Part shown: piece by piece, positions 17,069 to 25,560 of the stretch
Layout: each line of letters begins with the position of its first letter
How positions within the stretch are numbered: the stretch's first letter is position 1
Source: Bradyrhizobiaceae bacterium
GTDB lineage: Bacteria; Pseudomonadota; Alphaproteobacteria; Rhizobiales; Xanthobacteraceae
Length of the DNA stretch: 64,000 nt
Reading direction: 5' to 3'
Assembly (NCBI GenBank): GCA_003963145.1
Contig: RXJJ01000015.1
Location: forward strand, 1-64,000
Program-made: the position numbers and the translations under genes
Notes under the pieces: generated by a model
Seen by the model: only the letters and a program-made list of their open reading frames with translations
Told to the model about the DNA's origin: nothing
Databases searched by the model: none

Positions 17069-18733
17069 ATGAATGCGGACCTTATCCTGCACGGAGGAGA
17101 CATCGTCACTCTGGACGGCAAATCGCGTCAGGCGCAGGCGGTTGCCGTCCGGGACGGTGTCATCATCGCCGTCGGCGACGATGAGGACGTGTTGAAGGCG
17201 CGCGGACCTTCAACACGCGTTATTGCCTTGAATGGCCGGGCCGTCATGCCCGGCCTTTTCGATGCCCATCCGCACGCGGACCGCGAAGGACTGAAAAGCC
17301 GTGGCGGCATTCCAATTGCGGGGCTTCACTCCATCGCGGAGATCATGGCGGTCGTCAAAAAGGCGGTTGCGGAAACGCCGCCCGGCGAGTGGATCGTCTT
17401 GATGCCGATGGGCGAGCCGCCGCATGAGTACATCAGCCGGCCCGAGCAATTAAAGGAGGGGCGCTTTCCCACGCGTCACGATCTCGATGCGATTGCACCG
17501 GATCATCCGGTTTATATTCGGGCCGTCTGGGGGTGGTGGAGCCGCAGGCCGTTTCCGTCCGTCGCCAATACGGCGGCGCTCAAGAAAGTCGGCATGACGA
17601 GGGATACGCCGGCGCCGCACAATATCGATATTCTCAAGGACGAGGCGGGTGAGCCGACCGGGGTGTTTCTTGAAAGAAATTACGTTCCTATTCTCGAGTT
17701 CACGATCTTCCGCGATCTGCCGCGATTTACTTACGAAGATCATCTTGAGGGTGTGAAGATCGGAGCTGAGGCCTATGCCGCCGCGGGCACGACTTCTCTT
17801 TATGAGGGCCATGCATTGGCCCCTACGGTTCTCAAGGCCTATGGGGAAAATCTCGAGCGCGGCACCTTGCCCATTCGCATGTATACGCCTGTGAGCATGC
17901 CGAGCGCGGCGTTCAACGACGAGCAGCTCGTCGATCTGTTCCATCATTATGCAGGTATGGTCGGCGGCCGGGGCAAGGGTGACGACTATTTCCGTATCGA
18001 GGGTATCAATCTCGGTGGCTATGCGGATGAGGAGGTCGCCCGCATTGTGGGTGCCGGATACCCTTACGGCCAGTGGGCCGGGCATTTCTATCAGGCGATG
18101 TCCAAGGATCGCTTCATCAAGCTGGGAATCGAAGCGGCTCGCCTCGATCTGCGGGTCAATTGTGTCGTCAGCCGTGACATCGAATATGCGCTCAGCGCCT
18201 TCGAGGCGATCGACAGCGTCGTGCCTATCCGTCACCGGCGATGGGTGATGATCCATGTCAATCAGGTGACGGACGAGCAGATTGCCCGCATGAAGGCGCT
18301 TGGCGTCATCGCGACGGTCGTTCCCGGATTTCTCTGGATGGCAGGTGACCGTTACGGTCTCGACAAACTCGGCAGCGATGGAATTCCGATCCGGCGGTTG
18401 CTCGATGGCGGCGTGCCGGTCGCCCTTTCGACAGACGGTGTGCCGTATTCAATGTTGTGGACAGCCTGGCAGGCGATTGTCCGCTGGGATGAGGGCGCGA
18501 ACCGTCCGTGCGGCGAAAGTCATCTCACGCGGGAGGAAGCGCTGCGTATGGCGGCGCAGACCGGCCATTTACTGACATGGAATGAAAATCGGTTCGGATC
18601 GATCGAGGTCGGCAAGATGGCCGATATGGTGATCCTTGAGGATAACCCGTTGACTTGCGACCTTGACGTTTTGAAAGACATTCGCGTGTGCGCGACTTTC
18701 GTCGGCGGCAAACAGGTTTATGAAAACAATTAG
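17069..18733 (+). CDS. Amidohydrolase family protein (YtcJ/Amidohydro_3 type)
   Basis: A 554-residue metal-dependent hydrolase. The N-terminal beta-sandwich half starts NADLILHGGDIVTLDGKSRQ; the barrel begins with the metal ligands His67 and His69 in PGLFDAHPHAD; a late metal-site aspartate is Asp456 in ALSTDGVPYS. The family ending GSIEVGKMADMVILEDNPL is present. YtcJ-type enzymes hydrolyse amide or ester bonds of small molecules. It follows the MFS carrier by 30 bases with an AAAGGA ribosome site. In context it could remove an acyl group to free the amine that feeds the kinase/phospho-lyase. The HxH motif has Pro in the middle (HPH) instead of the usual Thr or Val, a small deviation. Confidence 0.9.
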   Translation: MNADLILHGGDIVTLDGKSRQAQAVAVRDGVIIAVGDDEDVLKARGPSTRVIALNGRAVMPGLFDAHPHADREGLKSRGGIPIAGLHSIAEIMAVVKKAVAETPPGEWIVLMPMGEPPHEYISRPEQLKEGRFPTRHDLDAIAPDHPVYIRAVWGWWSRRPFPSVANTAALKKVGMTRDTPAPHNIDILKDEAGEPTGVFLERNYVPILEFTIFRDLPRFTYEDHLEGVKIGAEAYAAAGTTSLYEGHALAPTVLKAYGENLERGTLPIRMYTPVSMPSAAFNDEQLVDLFHHYAGMVGGRGKGDDYFRIEGINLGGYADEEVARIVGAGYPYGQWAGHFYQAMSKDRFIKLGIEAARLDLRVNCVVSRDIEYALSAFEAIDSVVPIRHRRWVMIHVNQVTDEQIARMKALGVIATVVPGFLWMAGDRYGLDKLGSDGIPIRRLLDGGVPVALSTDGVPYSMLWTAWQAIVRWDEGANRPCGESHLTREEALRMAAQTGHLLTWNENRFGSIEVGKMADMVILEDNPLTCDLDVLKDIRVCATFVGGKQVYENN

Positions 18734-18756
18734 GCCGTTGTAGAGGGCTGCCTGTA

Positions 18757-18781
18757 GCCCCCAACCATCTCGGTTGGGGGC
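18757..18781. terminator. Bidirectional terminator-like hairpin between convergent genes
   Basis: CCCCCAACC (18758-18766) pairs with GGTTGGGGG (18772-18780), and G18757 with C18781 extends the stem to ten pairs around a five-base loop. It lies between the 3' ends of the amidohydrolase and the convergent nitrilase, where a shared terminator would be expected. There is no long T-run on either side. Confidence 0.65.
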
Positions 18782-18806
18782 ACGGTTTATCGGCAGACGG
18801 GTGTCG

Positions 18807-19853
18807 TTATTCCGCGGCCATTTCGGAGCGGGGCCTGAAGTCCAGCAGGTCCTCGGTGAGGTCCATATCGATCTGCTGGCGAACGCCGCGCGGCTTGACG
18901 AAGGAAACCGGCTCGTTGGTCGAACGGTCAACCGACAGATTGAAGATGTCGAACCGATTGTAATAGCCGGCCAGATCATGGAACTGCTTCGGCACGACGC
19001 AATCCTGCACGTCGATCTCGCCGTAGCCGATGCCTTCCTCGTCCTGCATGATCGGCGACTTCAGTTCGGCATTCGGACCGACGATCAGTGATGGGCAGCG
19101 TTCGCCCTCGTCGAGAATCTGCCTGAGCCGCATATCTCCCTCCGCCAGAACGTCCTTGCCGGCTTCGGTGAGATACATCGAGGCCGCTGCCGTGAAGCAT
19201 TTCGCTTCGGTCGAATGTGCCTCTGAACGAATACGTACATTCTGCGCCAGCGAGAACCCACCTTCGTTGAGCCATGTGGCGGGATAGTTGGCGAGGTGGA
19301 TTTCTTCACCCTGTGCCAGAAGCGTGTGGCGGGCGAGGGCGTTGCTGTTCTCGCCGCAGATCAGCGTGCCGATCCGTCCGAGCTTGGTATCGACAACACG
19401 AAGGCCCGCGCCGTCGCCATTCGCCCATGTCAGCTTCTCGAAGTAGGTCGGCACGATCTTGCGGTGATGATTGAGCAGCCGTCCGTCGGGCCCAATCAGA
19501 AGATTGGTATTCCACAAAACGCCCGGGCTCTGCGTTGATCCTTCGTTGATGCCGAGCAGAACCATGACTTCACGGCGGCGCGCGACTTCAGCGACGCGGC
19601 GAACTTCCGGTCCCGGAACGTGAACCGCGTTGGCGAGCAGCCGCTTGAAGAAGCTGTGATTTGCGACCGGCGCGCGCAGCGAGCCCCACAGCGGAAATGC
19701 CGGAACGTAGGTTTCCGGAAACACCACAAGGCTCGCGCCGTTGTTTGCGGCTTCCTCGATCAGTGAGCAGGCCTTGTCGATCGTTTTCTTGGTGTCTAGA
19801 AAAACCGGGCTGACATGCATCACCGCGGCCTTGAACTTCGGATATATTTTCAT
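18807..19853 (-). CDS. Nitrilase (carbon-nitrogen hydrolase family), first of three
   Basis: A 348-residue nitrilase-branch enzyme that should hydrolyse an organic nitrile to acid plus ammonia. The catalytic triad is intact: Glu47 in VVFPETYVP, Lys132 in HHRKIVPTYFEK and Cys166 in TLICGENSN. The Cys context is CGEN instead of the commoner CWEN, a variant found in one nitrilase clade. Length and the long N-terminal region (ETYVPAFPLWGSLRAP) fit true nitrilases rather than amidases. It is transcribed away from the LysR gene at 20085, and its ribosome site GGAG lies inside a long hairpin (19860-19894). It has no co-transcribed partner. The natural nitrile is unknown. Confidence 0.9.
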   Translation of the reverse strand: MKIYPKFKAAVMHVSPVFLDTKKTIDKACSLIEEAANNGASLVVFPETYVPAFPLWGSLRAPVANHSFFKRLLANAVHVPGPEVRRVAEVARRREVMVLLGINEGSTQSPGVLWNTNLLIGPDGRLLNHHRKIVPTYFEKLTWANGDGAGLRVVDTKLGRIGTLICGENSNALARHTLLAQGEEIHLANYPATWLNEGGFSLAQNVRIRSEAHSTEAKCFTAAASMYLTEAGKDVLAEGDMRLRQILDEGERCPSLIVGPNAELKSPIMQDEEGIGYGEIDVQDCVVPKQFHDLAGYYNRFDIFNLSVDRSTNEPVSFVKPRGVRQQIDMDLTEDLLDFRPRSEMAAE

Positions 19854-19859
19854 TGGGCT

Positions 19860-19894
19860 CTCCAGCTTTTGTTTCCGGACAAAATGTGCTGGAG
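19860..19894. promoter_or_regulatory. Long inverted repeat covering the nitrilase ribosome site
   Basis: CTCCAGC then TTTTGT (19860-19872), a six-base loop, then ACAAAA, three unpaired bases and GCTGGAG (19879-19894). On the nitrilase strand this makes a 13-pair stem with a three-base bulge, and the GGAG next to the nitrilase ATG forms its last arm. It may be a LysR operator in the divergent gap, an mRNA structure that hides the ribosome site, or both. Confidence 0.6.
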
Positions 19895-20084
19895 GCGATG
19901 TTGGTTCACAAGTTCAAAGAATCTGCGCGTTACGAGGCATTTCTCGGCAGCTCGCGGTTATGAGCCGGTAATGTAAATTTATCAGAAGGTGTATGGCAGT
20001 ATTGACGAAGCACAGGCTGTGGCAAAATCGCCGTTCTCCGGAGCTCGCAGGGAGCGATTGCTCTGCCGGGAACCATCCTTTAGC

Positions 20085-21062
20085 ATGGCCTTCGGTATCC
20101 GGCGCGCCGGTTTAGGCATCGAGGCAGGCTTGAAGAGCAATCTTCAGATCAGACATTTGCAATATCTTATCGTTCTGGCAAGGGAGCGCCATTTTGGCCG
20201 GGCTGCCACTGTGCTCGCGATCAGTCAGCCGGCGCTATCCCAGGCAGTTCAGCAGATCGAAAAGCACTTTGGCTTGCCGATCGTGCAGCGTCAGCAATCC
20301 GGATTTCAGGGATTTACGCCCGAGGGTGAAAACATTCTGGCATGGGCGAGGCAGGCGATCGCCGACCATGACCGGCTGGTGAGCGCAAGCGAAAGCGAAA
20401 CTCAGCATGAGTTGCGCGGGAGTCTCAAGATCGCTCTGGCGCCAGTGACAATGTCGATTGTTTCCCTGCTGACCACGCCGTTCACCGAGCGATATCCGGG
20501 CGTCACGATTTCGATTTTGTCGCGGACGCTGAAGGACCTCGAACGCGACTTCCGCAATTTTGATGTCGATGTCGGCGTGAGCTATCTCGATGCCGTGTCT
20601 CAACCCGGGTTGCGGCCCTATGCGCTTTACGATGAGTCCTATTATCTCCTCGTCCCGGATGGCCATTATCTGAGCGACCGGACGTCCATCGCCTGGCGTG
20701 AGGTTGGCGAGTTACCGCTGTGCATGCTCGATCCGAAACTGCAAAACCGCATCATTCTTGACGGCATTTTTGCAAAGGTCGGGGTCAAACCGCAGGCCGT
20801 GATCGAAACCGATTGCAGTCTCGGGCTTTTCGCGCATATGCGTTCCGGAAAATGGCTGACGGTGGTGCCGCATTCCTATTTTTACCTGCTTGGCGACTGG
20901 GCGTTTATTCGCTCGATTCCGATCGTCGATCCCGTCGTGACCAGCGCCATCGGATTGCTGATCCAGGAGCGCAATCCGGTGCCGCCGGTCATACAGGCCT
21001 TTGTCGAAGTCGCCGAGCAGGCGATGATCCCGCAACATCTGGATCGCTATCGCCCGCGCTGA
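20085..21062 (+). CDS. LysR-family transcriptional regulator
   Basis: A LysR-type regulator of about 325 residues. The HTH starts at LQIRHLQYLIVLARERHFGR and continues ATVLAISQPALSQAVQQIEK; a substrate-binding-like domain follows to the C-terminus. The open frame extends back to 19989, but the extra residues look unlike coding N-terminus; ATG 20085 or even TTG 20130 (with GAGGCAGG very close) are more likely starts, so the N-terminus is uncertain. It is divergent from the first nitrilase with a strong dyad in between, so the nitrilase is its probable target. It converges, 28 bases apart, on the nitrate/sulfonate-type binding-protein gene. Confidence 0.9.
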   Translation: MAFGIRRAGLGIEAGLKSNLQIRHLQYLIVLARERHFGRAATVLAISQPALSQAVQQIEKHFGLPIVQRQQSGFQGFTPEGENILAWARQAIADHDRLVSASESETQHELRGSLKIALAPVTMSIVSLLTTPFTERYPGVTISILSRTLKDLERDFRNFDVDVGVSYLDAVSQPGLRPYALYDESYYLLVPDGHYLSDRTSIAWREVGELPLCMLDPKLQNRIILDGIFAKVGVKPQAVIETDCSLGLFAHMRSGKWLTVVPHSYFYLLGDWAFIRSIPIVDPVVTSAIGLLIQERNPVPPVIQAFVEVAEQAMIPQHLDRYRPR

Positions 21063-21090
21063 CGAATGAGCTGATGTCAGGGCTCGTGCG

Positions 21091-22464
21091 TCACGTCCTC
21101 CTGATCGCGAAACTGTCGACATAGGCTTGCGGTGCCGACGGATCGAAGACCTTGCCGAGGATCGTGTGCTTGATCATCGGTGACGCCGGCACCGCAAATC
21201 CCATCTCTTTCATGCGCTTCGTCGCGTCGGTCGCAAGGAAGACCTGCTTGGCGACGGCCTGGTAATCGATGCCAGCCGGGACCATGTTCCAGCGGCGCAG
21301 CTGCGTGAGCAACCAGACTGCGGTGGACTGATACGGGAATGCCTTGAAGCCGATGCGCTGCGGAACGTCCACGACAGATCCAAGCCCGTCGGCGTAGCGG
21401 CCGGTCAGGACCTGTTCGAGAACGGTTTGCGGCTGGTTCAGATAGGCAGCGGGAGCGAGCAGCTCGGCCACGCGCTTGCGGTTTTCCGTCTTGTCTGCAA
21501 ATTCGGTGGCGCGCACGACCGCGCGGTATAGTGCGCCGAAGCTGTTCGGAGCGCCGGTCATGAATTTGTCGGTCACCGAAAGCACGCAGCAGGGATGATC
21601 CTCGAATATATCGCGCGTCAGCATGTGCAGGAAACCGATGTTTTCGAAGACAGCGCGCTGTCCCCATGGCTCGGCGAACAACATTCCATCGAGATTTCCC
21701 GACGCCATATTGGCCACGGAGTCGGCCGGCGGATAAACACGCAGTTCGACATCCTTGTCGGGATCGAGGCCGTTTTCGGCGAGATAGTAGCGCAACAGCA
21801 TGGCATGCATCGACTGCTCGTGCGGGATACCGAATTTGAAGCCCTTCCAGTCTTTTGGATTGCGCCTGTCTTTGTGTTTGACATGCAGCGTGATGGCGTT
21901 GCCGTTCACATTCTGAATGCTCGGGACATAGGTTGTCGTCGCCGGCGCCCCGACGCCGAGCGTCATTGTCATCGGCAGCGCCAGAACGAGGTGTGTTGCG
22001 TCGAATTCCGAATTGATGAGCTTGTCGCGCACCAGCGCCCATCCAGGTGTGCGCGCCAGATTCACATCGAGCCCTTCCTTCTGATACTCACCCATGGCAT
22101 GGGCCAGCAGGAGGGGTGTCGTGCAGGTGATCGGCACATATCCCACGTTCAGCTTGGTCTTTTCGAGGGCCGGCGTTTCGAGCGCGAGCGCCTTGCTTGT
22201 CGCGAGCGGAAAAAATTGGGCGATCGCGGCAAGCGCAGTCGATGCGCCAACGGCCCTCAGAAACGCCCGGCGGTGAAGCTCGTTCGGGATCAGCGCATTG
22301 AGAACGGTCGTCTCGACAATCCGGTCGCTGTATTTCTCGAAACCCGAATAATCGTCCTCGACCATCGTCGCGCCGAACACACGGCGGTGTTCCTCGATCG
22401 AACCTTCGCATCCGCAAGGGCAGGTACCCGCCGCCAATTCAGTTCCAGTGTCGTCCTTACGCAT
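21091..22464 (-). CDS. NrtA/CmpA-like ABC substrate-binding protein with N-terminal Cys motif
   Basis: A 457-residue binding protein of the nitrate/bicarbonate class: LNVGYVPITCTTPLLLAHA, then GVGAPATTTYVPS, PHEQSMHAMLLRYYLAENG and the FAEPWGQRAVFENIGF segment. I start at ATG 22464 because GGAGG ends five bases ahead of it; the ATG four codons upstream overlaps that ribosome site. The N-terminus is odd: Cys15, Cys17 and Cys19 in CPCGCEGS, then a twin-arginine motif RRAFLR only at residues 65-70, giving an unusually long signal n-region. It is divergent from the permease/ATPase pair at 22720 and completes that importer. The ligand is unknown; nearby nitrilases suggest nitriles, amides or related acids. 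Confidence 0.87.
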   Translation of the reverse strand: MRKDDTGTELAAGTCPCGCEGSIEEHRRVFGATMVEDDYSGFEKYSDRIVETTVLNALIPNELHRRAFLRAVGASTALAAIAQFFPLATSKALALETPALEKTKLNVGYVPITCTTPLLLAHAMGEYQKEGLDVNLARTPGWALVRDKLINSEFDATHLVLALPMTMTLGVGAPATTTYVPSIQNVNGNAITLHVKHKDRRNPKDWKGFKFGIPHEQSMHAMLLRYYLAENGLDPDKDVELRVYPPADSVANMASGNLDGMLFAEPWGQRAVFENIGFLHMLTRDIFEDHPCCVLSVTDKFMTGAPNSFGALYRAVVRATEFADKTENRKRVAELLAPAAYLNQPQTVLEQVLTGRYADGLGSVVDVPQRIGFKAFPYQSTAVWLLTQLRRWNMVPAGIDYQAVAKQVFLATDATKRMKEMGFAVPASPMIKHTILGKVFDPSAPQAYVDSFAIRRT

Positions 22465-22505
22465 GACATCCTCCATTGAGCCTCGTCAAACCTCTTGGGA
22501 GCTTC

Positions 22506-22524
22506 TTGGCAAGGAGTGTGCCAA
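22506..22524. promoter_or_regulatory. Inverted repeat in divergent promoter region
   Basis: TTGGCA (22506-22511), seven bases, then TGCCAA (22519-22524). It lies 42 bases upstream of the binding-protein start in the 255-base gap between the divergent transporter genes. The geometry suits a dimeric regulator. No second copy was found in the window. Confidence 0.45.
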
Positions 22525-22719
22525 AGCAGGTTTGTCGCACCTCTGGACCTGTGAAGACGTGAGAAACCGGCGCAAATGAGCATGATAAAAACAGCTTATC
22601 GCATGATTGCCTTTGAATGCTTCGCCGTCGGGCACGCCTTTGATGAATTATGGGCGCCGAAACTGAGGAAACCTATGATTTAGTCAGATGGTCGAACACT
22701 CAATGCAAGATGATGTGCC

Positions 22720-23559
22720 ATGCCTTTCTCGCCGCGCTTTCGTGCGACAATGATGACCGTTTTGCTGTTCATGATGTTTCTCGGTGCGTGGCATTTCGCC
22801 ACCCGCAGCACGACACGCGTCGCGACGATGTCGCCCGAATACGCCAAGCTGATGGGCCTCACCGCGACGCAGGGAAAATCCGCGATGCCAGGCCCTGGCG
22901 AAGTCGCAGAAAAGCTTGCCGAGTTGTTGCGGCGCCCGTTTTACAGCAATGGCTCGAACGACCGCGGCATTGGAATTCAGCTGGCTTACTCGGTTGCGCG
23001 GGTGGGAACGGGATATCTGCTGGCGGTCGTTGTTGCCGTTCCGCTGGGATTCCTGATCGGAATGTCGCCTCTAATTTACAGGGCGCTAAATCCGTTCATA
23101 CAGATTCTGAAGCCGATTTCACCGCTCGCCTGGATGCCGCTCGCACTTTACACGATCAAGGATTCGAGCCTGTCCGCGATCTTCGTCATCTTCATCTGTT
23201 CGCTCTGGCCGATGTTGCTCAACACCGCGTTCGGTGTCGCATCGGTGCGAAAGGAATGGGTCAATGTCGCGCGTACGCTTGAAGTCGGAGGCATGCGTCG
23301 CGCGTTTACTGTCATTCTCCCGGCAGCGGCCCCGACCATCCTGACCGGCATGCGGATATCGATCGGTATCGCCTGGCTTGTGATCGTCGCGGCCGAAATG
23401 CTGGTTGGTGGAACGGGCATTGGATACTTCGTCTGGAACGAGTGGAACAACCTGTCGATCAGCAGCGTCATCGTCGCTGTTCTGATGATCGGCACGGTTG
23501 GAATGATTCTCGACCAGATTCTCTCGCGTCTCACGACGCTTGTGACCTTTCCGGAATGA
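22720..23559 (+). CDS. NrtB-like ABC transporter permease
   Basis: A 279-residue inner-membrane permease of the nitrate/sulfonate/bicarbonate class. It shows a first hydrophobic segment at about residues 11-27, a periplasmic loop with MPGPGEVAEKLAELLRRPFY, the ISPLAWMPLAL stretch and the EAA loop (VARTLEVGGMRRAFTVILPA). The long loop after the first span is typical of NrtB. It pairs with the overlapping ATPase and the divergent NrtA-like binding protein. The ribosome site is weak. Confidence 0.9.
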   Translation: MPFSPRFRATMMTVLLFMMFLGAWHFATRSTTRVATMSPEYAKLMGLTATQGKSAMPGPGEVAEKLAELLRRPFYSNGSNDRGIGIQLAYSVARVGTGYLLAVVVAVPLGFLIGMSPLIYRALNPFIQILKPISPLAWMPLALYTIKDSSLSAIFVIFICSLWPMLLNTAFGVASVRKEWVNVARTLEVGGMRRAFTVILPAAAPTILTGMRISIGIAWLVIVAAEMLVGGTGIGYFVWNEWNNLSISSVIVAVLMIGTVGMILDQILSRLTTLVTFPE

Positions 23560-24440
23560 ACGCCATGGCAGACAAATTCATCTCCATCGAAGGAATCGCC
23601 AAACGATACCCTTCAGCCGCGAATGGCACCGCGACGATTTTCGAAAATCTCTGGTTGTCCATGCCAAGAGGAGAGTTCGGCTGTGTGATCGGCCATTCCG
23701 GATGCGGCAAGACCACGGTCCTGAATATTCTCGCCGGTCTGGACAAGGCGACGGAGGGAGTCGTGATCGTCGACGGTCAGGCGATCGAAGGTCCGAGCCT
23801 CGACCGAGCCGTGATCTTTCAAAGCCATGCATTGCTGCCCTGGCGAACCGTGATTGGCAATGTCGCCTATGCCGTGTCGTCGAAGTGGCGCCACTGGAAC
23901 AAGGCGAAGGTGCTGGCGCATGCGCAGGAGTTCATCAATCTCGTCGGCCTGTCCGGATCGGAGCACAAGCGCCCCTCGGAATTGTCGGGGGGAATGAAAC
24001 AGCGTGTCGGCATCGCGCGCGCGCTGAGCATTACGCCCAAGATCATGCTGATGGACGAACCGTTCTCGGCGCTCGACGCGCTGACGCGCGGCACATTGCA
24101 GGACGAGATGCGCCGTATCTGTCTCGAGACAGGTCAGACCACGTTCATGATCACGCACGATGTCGATGAGGCGATCTATCTTGCGGACAAGATTTTCCTG
24201 ATGACCAACGGCCCCAAGGCCGTGTTGGCGGAGGTTGTGGAAAATCCCCTGCCGAAAGACAGGGCGCGCGCCGACCTTCACCGGCATCCGCATTACTACG
24301 CGCTCAGAAATCACATCATCGATTTTCTGGTGACGCGCAGCAAGACGTACGCGGAAACAGCGAAGCATCACGATCCGCGAAATGTCCCGGTCGTTGCGCC
24401 GGCTGCGATCGAGCCGAGACTTGTGAACGCCGCGACTTAA
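23556..24440 (+). CDS. NrtD/SsuB-like ABC transporter ATPase
   Basis: A 294-residue ATP-binding protein beginning with an ATGA overlap on the permease stop (ATG 23565 is an alternative). Walker A is GHSGCGKT, the signature LSGGMKQR, Walker B LMDEPFSALDAL, and the switch histidine lies in MITHDVDEAIYLAD. The C-terminal 50 residues (after RHPHYYALRNHIIDFLV) extend beyond the core domain as in NrtD. It should energise the NrtB-like permease. No regulatory site was seen in the gap that follows. Confidence 0.92.
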   Translation: MNAMADKFISIEGIAKRYPSAANGTATIFENLWLSMPRGEFGCVIGHSGCGKTTVLNILAGLDKATEGVVIVDGQAIEGPSLDRAVIFQSHALLPWRTVIGNVAYAVSSKWRHWNKAKVLAHAQEFINLVGLSGSEHKRPSELSGGMKQRVGIARALSITPKIMLMDEPFSALDALTRGTLQDEMRRICLETGQTTFMITHDVDEAIYLADKIFLMTNGPKAVLAEVVENPLPKDRARADLHRHPHYYALRNHIIDFLVTRSKTYAETAKHHDPRNVPVVAPAAIEPRLVNAAT

Positions 24441-24745
24441 CCTGGCCTTATTTCAAAGCGCATCAGGCTGCGGCGCCCTGTCTCGTTAATCAAAATCCGT
24501 TCACATTATCTCCGATAAAACGCGGCGTTTCAGCGAAAACGGGTTCATGCGCTCGATTTTTGGGCATGCAATTACGCATATTGATCAAGAAATAACCGAA
24601 TTTAAGAATGCAAAAATGCACATCACGTTGCAGAACTGGCCATTTGCTTTTGAAGCTGGTGCGTAACAATAGCCGCAGGACGTTGCTTCACCGTCGAATG
24701 ATGGATTGAGGCGCGCGCCCAAAGTCCCTTAGGCGGATGATCAGG
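24441..24745. other. Non-coding gap between two ABC importer units
   Basis: About 300 bases with no supported gene. It includes AT-richer sequence than its neighbours, a dyad ATGC-N6-GCAT (24566-24579) immediately followed by the palindrome TTGATCAA (24581-24588), which could form an operator for the next operon. AGGCGG at 24731-24736 is the ribosome site of the following permease. A long frame on the minus strand crosses this gap and the next gene, but has no family resemblance. Confidence 0.5.
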
Positions 24746-25522
24746 ATGCAAGTGAAGATCAAATCCAGGAAGCTTCGCCGTGCGGCCGAACTTGCAATCG
24801 GTCCTTTCCTGCTGATCGGGCTCTGGTGGCTTGCTTACAAGTCCGGATTCGTGAACCGCGATCTGCTGCCATCTCCGATCGCAACTCTTGACGACACGGC
24901 GGCGAATATCTGGTCGGGTAACATGAACCGCGACTTCACGCGCACGCTCGTTCGGGTCGCATATTCGATCGTGATCGCCATCGTTGCCGGCGTGCCCACG
25001 GGCATCATCCTCGGTGCCAGGGCTTCGATCTACCGGTCCGTGGAGTTTCTCGTCGATTTCTTCCGCTCGACGCCGGCGACCGCCCTGTTTCCGTTGTTCC
25101 TGTTGCTGTTCGGTCTTGGCGACGTCGCAAAGATTGCGGTGGCCGCCTTCGCAGCGTGGCTGGTGATCGTGTTCAACGTCGCCTACGGCGTGATGAATGC
25201 ACGCCAAACCCGGATTCTGGCCGCACGTTCAATGGGTGCATCTTCGCCTCGGATATTCCGGGACGTGATTTTTTACGAAACCTTGCCGCAGACTTTCGTG
25301 GGGTTGCGGACCGCCGTCTCGCTGGCCCTTGTCGTTGTCATCGTCGCGGAGATGTTTATCGGCGCGACAGACGGGATGGGCCACCGCATCATCGACGCGC
25401 AAATATCATATTCGTTGACTGACATGTATGGCTCGATTCTCATCGCAGGTGCGATGGGATACGGCCTCAACCTGGCGCTTCTCTTTATCGAACGATCGGT
25501 CATTCACTGGTCGGGGAAATAA
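24746..25522 (+). CDS. SsuC/TauC-like ABC transporter permease
   Basis: A 258-residue inner-membrane permease of the sulfonate/taurine class, beginning at the second of two nearby ATGs because AGGCGG ends nine bases ahead of it (the first ATG, 24737, touches the ribosome site). It shows five to six hydrophobic segments, the periplasmic stretch FVNRDLLPSPIATLDDTAAN, the STPATALFPLFLLLFGLGD segment and the EAA loop ARSMGASSPRIFRDVIFYET. It opens an operon of permease, binding protein, ATPase and tandem nitrilase. Confidence 0.9.
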   Translation: MQVKIKSRKLRRAAELAIGPFLLIGLWWLAYKSGFVNRDLLPSPIATLDDTAANIWSGNMNRDFTRTLVRVAYSIVIAIVAGVPTGIILGARASIYRSVEFLVDFFRSTPATALFPLFLLLFGLGDVAKIAVAAFAAWLVIVFNVAYGVMNARQTRILAARSMGASSPRIFRDVIFYETLPQTFVGLRTAVSLALVVVIVAEMFIGATDGMGHRIIDAQISYSLTDMYGSILIAGAMGYGLNLALLFIERSVIHWSGK

Positions 25523-25560
25523 CTTGGCATGATTGCAACTTCAAATCCGGAGTGTTTGTG

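Noticed and set aside
24623-25207. 194-codon minus-strand frame across the gap and the SsuC-like permease
   Set aside because: Antisense to a clear permease, very rich in Asp/His/Arg, no motif and no ribosome site.
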